NCBI GenBank assembly: GCA_016206945.1
Contig: JACQQP010000031.1
Location: 1 to 16,661 of the forward strand
Source: Candidatus Omnitrophota bacterium
GTDB lineage: Bacteria > Omnitrophota > Omnitrophia > Omnitrophales > Danuiimicrobiaceae
Reading direction: 5' to 3'
DNA: 16,661 nucleotides
Part shown: piece by piece, positions 7,822 to 13,114 of the stretch
How positions within the stretch are numbered: the stretch's first letter is position 1
Layout of the letters: each line of letters opens with the position of its first letter
The notes under the pieces: model-generated
Databases searched by the model: none
Told to the model about the DNA's origin: nothing
Seen by the model: the letters and a program-made list of their open reading frames with translations, nothing else
Program-made: the position numbers and the translations under genes

Positions 7822-8109
7822 ATGACGCAACATTCCAGTTTAAAAAGCGCTTCGGTTGGAGCAAGGCACCGTAATGTACTCAAGCGGCACGAAAGAATCC
7901 GCGTTCTGCAAACCAATGACCAATGGGGTAACCGGCATTCGGTTTATAAATTACCGAAGCTAAAACTCATAAAATTGAAGCTAAAGAAGGTAAAAACTGA
8001 AAAAGAGGGAGAGGCACAAACCGAAGGAGCGGCCATCCCTCAAACGCCACAAGAGGGGTCTCAAAAACCTGCAGCAAAATCATCTGCCGAGAAGACCAAA
8101 GCACAGTGA
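7822..8109 (+). CDS. PVC-type small basic protein with charged C-terminal tail
   Basis: This 95-residue very basic protein starts MTQHSSLKSASVG, then RHRNVLKRHERIRVLQ and W-G-N-R-x-S-V-Y-K-LPK. That pattern (SSLKS, an Arg-rich RNVLKR-ERI helix, then a GLPK-like end) is how I recall the short small basic protein family of Planctomycetes, Verrucomicrobia, Chlamydiae and relatives. The known family core is about 45-60 residues. Here it is followed by a Lys/Leu stretch (45-58) and a Glu/Ala/Gln/Lys-rich, probably disordered tail to residue 95. The composition suggests RNA or ribosome binding, but no function can be assigned from sequence. It has its own good promoter and an AAGGA site ten bases upstream. 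A GNAT acetyltransferase gene follows after 25 bases. Confidence 0.8.
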   Translation: MTQHSSLKSASVGARHRNVLKRHERIRVLQTNDQWGNRHSVYKLPKLKLIKLKLKKVKTEKEGEAQTEGAAIPQTPQEGSQKPAAKSSAEKTKAQ

Positions 8110-8134
8110 TCAACGAAACGTGTGAGATGCTCAA

Positions 8135-8635
8135 ATGGTGACGATTCGAAAGTGTCATCCTGGTGATCAAAAAGCGATTCAAGATCTCATTGTAAGAATC
8201 ATGAATCATGAATTTCAGAAGGAGCGTCTAAGCTTTCCGATCGAAGATTTGGACGATGTTTGTTCCTCTTATGGGAAACTAGGCGAAGCATTTTTTGTGG
8301 CGCAGGAGGATGGCAGGATCGTTGGTACCATTGGAGTCAAACAGGAAGACGAAAGAACCGCACTCATGCGGCGGCTTTTCGTTGATTCAACCTATCGGCG
8401 GAAAGGAATTGGCGGTCAACTGATTGAGCGAGCAGTCGAATTTTGTCGTGAGGTGGGGTATGACGAGCTGACGTTCAAAACGACTTCAACGATGGACCAC
8501 GCGGTTCGTATGTGTGAAAAAAAGGGATTTGTTGCAAAGGCTAAGCTTGGGGTAGGTCCGATTTACCTTCTCAAATTTGCCCTCTTTTTGAAAGAAGAAC
8601 CCATTTTGTCGCGAGGGAAAAAGGCAGCTTCTTAA
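8135..8635 (+). CDS. GNAT-family N-acetyltransferase
   Basis: The 166 residues form a single GNAT fold that transfers an acetyl group from acetyl-CoA to an amine. It begins with the usual VTIRKCHPGDQKAI and reaches motif A at RLFVDSTYRRKGIGGQLI, where R88-x-x-G91-x-G93 is the pyrophosphate-binding loop. Motif B follows as AVRMCEKKGF. The substrate is unknown: it could be a small molecule, an amino acid or a protein N-terminus or lysine. The gene lies 25 bases after the Lys-rich small basic protein, so that protein is one conceivable target, but this is conjecture from position only. The ribosome binding site is weak (GTGAGATG region); GTG at 8138 is an equally placed alternative start. Confidence 0.85.
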   Translation: MVTIRKCHPGDQKAIQDLIVRIMNHEFQKERLSFPIEDLDDVCSSYGKLGEAFFVAQEDGRIVGTIGVKQEDERTALMRRLFVDSTYRRKGIGGQLIERAVEFCREVGYDELTFKTTSTMDHAVRMCEKKGFVAKAKLGVGPIYLLKFALFLKEEPILSRGKKAAS

Positions 8636-8679
8636 TTTTCCCGCGCTCATTCCACATGCTTAAAAGAGAGAAATAACAC

Positions 8680-9405
8680 GTGAGAGTTTTCTCGAAAAAA
8701 ACAGAAGGAAATTCGCTCCATACCTTGAATGAACAAGAAATTCAGAAACGTCTTTACGGACGATATCACCGCGACTCGGCGTCTTCGGTAAAGAATTTAA
8801 CGAACAGTACGGCTCCCCATCAGGTAAAAGTAGTGGCTCCCGAAGAGTCCATTTCTTTCTCGGATTGGCTGAGGGCTCATGTCCGCGCTCCCTTGCGTCA
8901 GTTCCTACAAAGGATTCCGTGGAAGTTTGCTGCCATCGTCACGATTACGTTGATTGCAATGATCGTTGGCCTTCAAATGATTTCATTTTGGTTCGGTCAG
9001 TTAAAGGCAGCTTCCGATGCTAGAGAAATTAGTCCGCGAGCGGACGTCCAAGTGAAAAAGGAAACCGCAGAAGTACGTGTTGAAACAAAACGGCCGGCTG
9101 CATCCCTTGCTTCTCCGGCGAGCATGGTTGCGATATCGCAAGAGACGCCAAAAAAGAAGTACTATGCCGTTCAAGTGTGTACTTATCAGCGTGAGCAGGA
9201 TGCCCTGCAACTCATAGAAGAATTAAAAAATTCTCGTTTTCCAGCTTTCTACGTTCGATTACCCTCTCGGCAACAAAAAACACTATATTATGTTGTCTTT
9301 TTGGGAAAAGAGGAGACCTACCAAGCTGCGAGCGCAAAGCTGAAGGAATTCCGAAAGACCCAGATATTTCAAAGATTCTCAGATTCGTTTATTCGATCGA
9401 TATAA
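8680..9405 (+). CDS. Second membrane-anchored SPOR-domain protein
   Basis: The 241 residues have a longer cytoplasmic N-terminus (1-80) than the first SPOR protein, including a NEQEIQKRLYGRY helix at about 17-29. A transmembrane helix follows at about 82-103, then a charged linker rich in Lys, Glu and Ala (107-155), and a SPOR domain at about 160-238 starting KYYAVQVCTYQREQDA and ending FQRFSDSFIRS. It probably binds septal or denuded peptidoglycan from the outer face of the inner membrane while its N-terminus contacts cytoplasmic partners. The start is a GTG with GAGAG nine bases upstream. It is 44 bases after the GNAT gene and 21 before a PilZ gene. I do not recognise a named orthologue. 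Confidence 0.83.
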   Translation: MRVFSKKTEGNSLHTLNEQEIQKRLYGRYHRDSASSVKNLTNSTAPHQVKVVAPEESISFSDWLRAHVRAPLRQFLQRIPWKFAAIVTITLIAMIVGLQMISFWFGQLKAASDAREISPRADVQVKKETAEVRVETKRPAASLASPASMVAISQETPKKKYYAVQVCTYQREQDALQLIEELKNSRFPAFYVRLPSRQQKTLYYVVFLGKEETYQAASAKLKEFRKTQIFQRFSDSFIRSI

Positions 9406-9426
9406 ACAAAGGAAGACATTTATTTA

Positions 9427-9783
9427 ATGGTTTGGGCAGGTTTAGATCAACGCGCGTTCCCACGCATCAGTGCCCGATGTGACATTTTAATTCACGATCA
9501 TATTGGCGGCACCATTAGGGCTAAGACGCAAAATCTCGGCGGCGGGGGCGTCTGCGTGATTCTAAATCGTGAGCTTGAGAAATTGTCCAGGGTTCGTCTC
9601 CGGCTCATCCTTGAAGAAACAACCTATCCGATTGAGTGTGAAGGGCGGATCGTTTGGATGGTCCGAAGTAGGGAACTGCCTTCCGGCAAGGTTCATTTTG
9701 ATACAGGGATCGAGTTTCTTGGTTTGAGACCGCTTGATCGGGAGCGAATTAGCGCCTTCATTGAAAATCGTCGGCCCTCTTAA
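9427..9783 (+). CDS. PilZ-domain protein with a degenerate second motif
   Basis: This 118-residue protein is a single PilZ domain, the family that binds cyclic di-GMP. The first ligand motif RxxxR is intact as R9-AFP-R13 in DQRAFPRISA. The second, normally [D/N]xSxxG, reads N36-LGGG-G41, with Gly in place of the conserved Ser. The rest of the beta-barrel is typical: GGGVCVILN, RLRLILEE, CEGRIVWM and FDTGIEFLGL. c-di-GMP binding may therefore be weakened or lost; in the second PilZ protein of this window (11088-11477) both motifs are intact. AAAGGA at 9408-9413 serves as ribosome binding site. It precedes a YajQ-family gene by two bases, and YajQ proteins have also been reported to bind c-di-GMP. 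Confidence 0.85.
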   Translation: MVWAGLDQRAFPRISARCDILIHDHIGGTIRAKTQNLGGGGVCVILNRELEKLSRVRLRLILEETTYPIECEGRIVWMVRSRELPSGKVHFDTGIEFLGLRPLDRERISAFIENRRPS

Positions 9784-9785
9784 CC

Positions 9786-10283
9786 ATGGCGAGTGAATCC
9801 TCATTTGACATTGTCTCCCAAACCGATTTTCAAGAAGTCGACAACGCAGTCAATCAGGCTATGAAGGAAATAAAAAACCGTTTTGATTTTCGGGGAAGCA
9901 GAAGCGAAATCGTTTTAAAGCGGGAAGAGAAGACAATCACTTTATTGGCTGACGACGATCTCAAACTGAAAAATATAATTGAGATTCTGGAGAGCAAGTT
10001 TGCCAAGCGTGGGCTCTCTATAAAATCGCTGAAGTATGGTGTGCCAGAAAAAGCCTTTGACGGATTAATGCGTCAAACGGCTGAAATCGTCCATGGAATT
10101 CCACAGGACAAGGCAAAGGATATTGTGAAGAGAATCAAAGATCTTAAATTAAAGGTCCAAGCTTCAATTCAGGGCGATGAGATTCGCGTAACCGCTCGTA
10201 GCAAAGACGACCTTCAAACCATCATTCAATTTCTCCGCGGCCTTAATTTAGACTTGCCCTTACAGTTTACAAATTATCGTTAG
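9786..10283 (+). CDS. yajQ: YajQ-family nucleotide-binding protein
   Basis: The 165 residues match YajQ over their full length: the N-terminal SSFDIVSQTDFQEVDNAVNQ, the NRFDFRG element, the YGVPEKAFDG and QTAEIVHGIPQDKAKDIVK segments in the middle, and the C-terminal KDDLQTIIQFLRG ending LQFTNYR. The fold is two ferredoxin-like halves. Family members bind nucleotides and tRNA, and some (notably in Xanthomonas) bind c-di-GMP and act with a transcription regulator. Only two bases separate it from the PilZ gene stop and there is no clear Shine-Dalgarno, which suggests coupled translation. Direct adjacency to a PilZ gene makes a c-di-GMP role plausible but does not show it. The 86-residue gene behind it starts three bases after its stop. 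Confidence 0.95.
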   Translation: MASESSFDIVSQTDFQEVDNAVNQAMKEIKNRFDFRGSRSEIVLKREEKTITLLADDDLKLKNIIEILESKFAKRGLSIKSLKYGVPEKAFDGLMRQTAEIVHGIPQDKAKDIVKRIKDLKLKVQASIQGDEIRVTARSKDDLQTIIQFLRGLNLDLPLQFTNYR

Positions 10284-10286
10284 GCG

Positions 10287-10547
10287 ATGCCATTTCCTGA
10301 ATCTTTTGGAAGGTTATTAGGGAATTTCGGTGATTTGGTTCAGCTTGCAAAGGATGAAAATTTTCGGAAGTTTTTGTCGCATCCTAAGGTGCAATCTCTC
10401 ATGAACGACCCGGAGTTTAAACGTGCCGTTGAGGAAAAGAATGTGTTTAAGCTTATGGCCAATCCTGAATTTAGGGAGCTCGTTGAAGATCCAGAGGTTC
10501 GTTCCGCGTTAGAGGGTATGCGCGCAAAGTACGAGAAAAGTGAATAA
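10287..10547 (+). CDS. Small helical protein with STI1-like NP/DP repeats
   Basis: The 86 residues are mostly charged amphipathic helix. From about residue 32 to the end there are spaced Pro-containing turns: HPKVQSLM, DPEFKRAV, NPEFREL, DPEVRSAL. This spacing and the Asn/Asp-Pro starts resemble the STI1 (DP) repeats of Hop/Sti1 and ubiquilin co-chaperones, in which short helices form a groove for hydrophobic segments. I cannot confirm the family without profile searches. There is no signal peptide or transmembrane helix. It starts three bases after yajQ and is the last gene of the promoter-linked group from 7822. A function in protein folding or binding of exported proteins would be speculation. 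Confidence 0.7.
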   Translation: MPFPESFGRLLGNFGDLVQLAKDENFRKFLSHPKVQSLMNDPEFKRAVEEKNVFKLMANPEFRELVEDPEVRSALEGMRAKYEKSE

Positions 10548-10563
10548 ATTTTTCTCCGCTCTC

Positions 10564-10591
10564 TTGAATTTTGCGAAACATGTGTTATACT
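10564..10591 (+). promoter_or_regulatory. Promoter upstream of the YjbQ-family gene
   Basis: TTGAAT at 10564-10569 (four of six to the -35 consensus) is followed after 16 bases by TATACT at 10586-10591 (five of six). TG at 10583-10584 one base before the box makes an extended -10. Start of transcription is expected near 10598, about 45 bases before the GTG at 10644. Being outside coding sequence and between two genes 96 bases apart, this is a credible start of a new transcription unit. Confidence 0.6.
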
Positions 10592-10616
10592 TCTTTCAGC
10601 GTTAAAAAAAGTGTCT

Positions 10617-10643
10617 CTAAGTGGTGCCTGCTAAAATACTTAG
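10617..10643 (+). repeat. Inverted repeat directly abutting the YjbQ-gene start codon
   Basis: CTAAGT at 10617-10622 and ACTTAG at 10638-10643 are exact reverse complements with a 15-base loop. The second arm ends at the base before the GTG start and holds the TTAGG that would serve as ribosome binding site. In the mRNA the hairpin could sequester initiation, or the DNA could be an operator. The stem is only six base pairs, so chance is possible. Confidence 0.4.
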
Positions 10644-11060
10644 GTGATCAGAACCAGTTTTTTTAATATTCAAACCCGTGGGGACACAGATGTTGTGGAC
10701 ATCACTCCACACGTTGTAGAAGCACTCAAAAGGAGCAAGCTAGAAGAGGGACTAGCGACGGTGTTTATTTCAGGTTCTACAGCGGGGATTACTACCATCG
10801 AATTTGAACCAGGTTTGGTGAAGGACGTGCGTACTTTGTTTGAAAAAATCGCGCCAAAAGAAAGTCGGTATTGTCACGAGGAAGCCTGGCACGATGGGAA
10901 TGGTCATTCGCATCTTCGTTCCGCACTTTTAAAGACCTCATTGGCAGTCCCATTTCTCGATCGCCAGTTATTGCTCGGAAAATGGCAGCAAATCGTTTTA
11001 ATTGATTTTGACAATCGTCCCAGAAACAGGCGTTTGGTCACTCAGTTTGTCGGTGAGTAA
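10644..11060 (+). CDS. YjbQ/UPF0047-family protein (putative secondary thiamine-phosphate synthase)
   Basis: This 138-residue protein has the UPF0047 signatures: ISGSTAGITTIEFEPGLVKDV, RYCHEEAWHDGNGHSHLRSALL with the conserved His residues, SLAVPF, and GKWQQIVLIDFDNRPRNRR near the C-terminus. The family forms trimers and has been reported to have weak thiamine-phosphate synthase activity, hence the common name; its physiological role is unclear. Where many members have HTTAG or HTSAG, this one reads GSTAG, as in the subgroup that also has the DGNGHSH motif. The start is GTG at 10644, just behind an inverted repeat and about 45 bases from a good promoter. A PilZ gene follows within 30 bases. 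No thiamine genes are nearby to support the named activity. Confidence 0.88.
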   Translation: MIRTSFFNIQTRGDTDVVDITPHVVEALKRSKLEEGLATVFISGSTAGITTIEFEPGLVKDVRTLFEKIAPKESRYCHEEAWHDGNGHSHLRSALLKTSLAVPFLDRQLLLGKWQQIVLIDFDNRPRNRRLVTQFVGE

Positions 11061-11087
11061 CCGTAACTGGAAGTGAGGTGTACCGTG

Positions 11088-11477
11088 GTGAAAGAGAGAC
11101 GGAAATTTAAGCGATTCGATGCCTATATGAACGTGCAGTGCCGATTGCAGGAGGCAAAGGCAGAGGAGATCTCCGGATTGACCAAAGATCTGTCGCGTGA
11201 AGGAATCAAAGTAAATACAGACCGTCCCATTGAAGCGGGAACGCTTGTTGATCTCGAAATCAGTTTGCCCGACGAGACTCGTCCCGTTCGAAGCACTGGA
11301 AAAGTCATGTGGTCTAAGTCTGGAAGCGGAGAAGAAAGCGGTTATGATTCGGGTGTGTGTTTTCTCTTGATTGATCCCATTGATAAGTTCCGCATCCTTG
11401 ACTACGCTTATAATTATTGGCTTGAGACAAAGGTCAATGATTTCTCTGATCCAGAGGAGTTGTCGGAACTCAACTGA
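11088..11477 (+). CDS. PilZ-domain protein with intact c-di-GMP-binding motifs
   Basis: From this start the protein has 129 residues and is essentially one PilZ domain. Both ligand motifs are complete: R5-KFK-R9 in KERRKFKRFD at the N-terminus and D34-LSRE-G39 in LTKDLSREGIKV. The barrel continues with VDLEISLPDE, VRSTGKVMW and SGVCFLLID, and a helical C-terminal end. It should bind cyclic di-GMP and transmit it to a partner, since there is no output domain. The frame is open from GTG at 11073, but GAGGTG at 11075-11080 is a ribosome binding site seven bases before GTG 11088, and the RRxxxR motif normally lies near the N-terminus. It follows the YjbQ gene and is probably co-transcribed with it. 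The partner is unknown. Confidence 0.88.
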   Translation: MKERRKFKRFDAYMNVQCRLQEAKAEEISGLTKDLSREGIKVNTDRPIEAGTLVDLEISLPDETRPVRSTGKVMWSKSGSGEESGYDSGVCFLLIDPIDKFRILDYAYNYWLETKVNDFSDPEELSELN

Positions 11478-11553
11478 ATCAGGAAAACCGCACAAACTTC
11501 TACTCAGGGTACCTCGGTTCCATATTTAAAGCGATCATTCTAATTAAATCTCA

Positions 11554-13038
11554 ATGGCTAAGGGATACGTCCTCGCGATCGATCAAGGCACAACAGGTTC
11601 GCGGGCCATTATTTATGACGCGCATGGAGTTTTGAGAGGGTCTGCCTACCAAGAATTTCACCAATATTATCCGCGTCCTGGTTGGGTAGAACACGACCCA
11701 GAGGAAATCATAAGCTCGGTAGAAAAAGTAATCGCTCGTGCTTTAATTCAGTCACGTATTTCACGTAAGCAGATTCGAGCGATTGGCATCACGAATCAGC
11801 GCGAAACCATCGTCCTTTGGGATCGCAAATCGGGAAGGTCTTTTGGAAGAGCGATTGTATGGCAAGACAGAAGAACCGATGCGCTCTGTCGCTTGCTTCG
11901 AGCTCAGGGCCATGAGCCGGCGGTTCACAAGAAAACAGGATTGTTTTTTGACCCCTATTTTTCAGGAACGAAGTTGCGGTGGTGTTTTGATCATCATCCC
12001 GCTTTGAGGAGAAAAGCGCGCTCAGGAATGGTATGTTTTGGAACGGTGGATAGTTGGCTTTTGTTTCATCTAAGCGGAAAAAAAAATCATGCCACCGATT
12101 TCACGAATGCTTCGCGGACGCTTCTCTTTGACATCCGGAAAAAGAAGTGGGATCGCGATCTTCTCAAATTGCTCCATGTTCCCGCGTCCGTTTTGCCAGA
12201 AACGAAGCCCTCAAATAGTTTTTTCGGCAGGACAAAAAACTTCAGGCCATTGCCCGATGGCATCCCGATGCATGCTTTAATGGGGGATCAGCAAGCCGCT
12301 CTTTTTGGACAAGGATGTTATTTTCCGGGAGACAGCAAGAATACTTATGGAACAGGCTGTTTCCTATTGCTTAATTTGGGCCCTCGCCTGGTTCGCTCCC
12401 GCGCAGGACTTATCACAACCATTGCTTGCGACGCAAAAGGAAATCCTGTGTACGCTTTGGAAGCCTCCATTTTCATTGCGGGTGCAGCGATTCAATGGCT
12501 TCGCGATGGATTGAAAATTATTAGGAAGGCCGGCGAGACGGAGTCCATAGCAAGGCAAGCCCCTGACGTTGGCGAACTTGTCGTCATCCCTGCCTTTACA
12601 GGTCTCGGAGCACCCTATTGGCGGCCAGACGTTCGGGGAGCTATTTTTGGAATTACTCGCGGCACGACTCGTGAAATGCTCGTTCGAGCAACACTCAATT
12701 CAATCGCGCTTCAGGTGAAAGAAGTGTTTGATCTAATGGTGCGGCAAAGCGGTGTCCGAATCCGAAATTTAAAGGTGGATGGCGGCGCAAGCCGCAATCG
12801 TTACTTGATGCAACTGCAAGCCGATTTGTTGGGTACGGCGGTCTTGAAGACGGATCGAAGCGAAGCCACCGCTTGGGGTGCAGCCAAACTCGCAGGTTTG
12901 GCTTGCGGTTTTTGGTCTCGCCTCAAGAAGGTAGACAGCACAACACGTTATGAGCGATTTATACCTAAGCTGAGCATCAATTCCCGCAAGCTGTTTCTCA
13001 AAAGATGGAAAGACGCCGTCCGCCATCTTATTACCTGA
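11554..13038 (+). CDS. glpK: Glycerol kinase
   Basis: GlpK phosphorylates glycerol to sn-glycerol 3-phosphate with ATP, feeding glycolysis and phospholipid synthesis. The 494 residues are close to the E. coli length, and key residues fall at the same numbers: D10 with QGTTGSR, the glycerol-binding R83-E84 in TNQRET and the catalytic base D245 in GDQQAALFGQ. FGGY-family motifs AGAAIQWLRDGL, TGLGAPYW and VDGGASRNRYLMQ are all present. No glycerol facilitator (glpF) or dehydrogenase (glpD) gene lies in the window, so it appears as a lone glp gene. No Shine-Dalgarno is visible before the ATG, and I could not find a convincing promoter in the 76 bases upstream. A phospholipase-fusion gene follows 76 bases later; both touch phospholipid metabolism, a possible but unproven link. 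Confidence 0.97.
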   Translation: MAKGYVLAIDQGTTGSRAIIYDAHGVLRGSAYQEFHQYYPRPGWVEHDPEEIISSVEKVIARALIQSRISRKQIRAIGITNQRETIVLWDRKSGRSFGRAIVWQDRRTDALCRLLRAQGHEPAVHKKTGLFFDPYFSGTKLRWCFDHHPALRRKARSGMVCFGTVDSWLLFHLSGKKNHATDFTNASRTLLFDIRKKKWDRDLLKLLHVPASVLPETKPSNSFFGRTKNFRPLPDGIPMHALMGDQQAALFGQGCYFPGDSKNTYGTGCFLLLNLGPRLVRSRAGLITTIACDAKGNPVYALEASIFIAGAAIQWLRDGLKIIRKAGETESIARQAPDVGELVVIPAFTGLGAPYWRPDVRGAIFGITRGTTREMLVRATLNSIALQVKEVFDLMVRQSGVRIRNLKVDGGASRNRYLMQLQADLLGTAVLKTDRSEATAWGAAKLAGLACGFWSRLKKVDSTTRYERFIPKLSINSRKLFLKRWKDAVRHLIT

Positions 13039-13057
13039 AGCTTATTGAATACCCTCT

Positions 13058-13086
13058 TTAAAAGATTCCTCTTTTTTGCCGATAAT
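13058..13086 (+). promoter_or_regulatory. Possible weak promoter of the patatin fusion gene
   Basis: GATAAT at 13081-13086 (five of six to the -10 consensus) has TTAAAA (four of six) 17 bases upstream at 13058-13063. It lies in the 76-base gap after glpK, about 30 bases before the start at 13115. AT-rich gaps yield such matches by chance, so co-transcription with glpK remains possible. Confidence 0.3.
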
Positions 13087-13114
13087 ATCACCTAAACAGG
13101 ACCGATGGTGAGGC

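Noticed and set aside
11073..11087. GTG at 11073 as the start of the second PilZ gene
   Set aside because: The likely ribosome binding site GAGGTG overlaps it, so initiation at 11085 or 11088 is more plausible.
10998..11495. Minus-strand open frame of 165 codons across the YjbQ end and the second PilZ gene
   Set aside because: Both + strand genes have clear family motifs; the antisense frame has none and no ribosome binding site.
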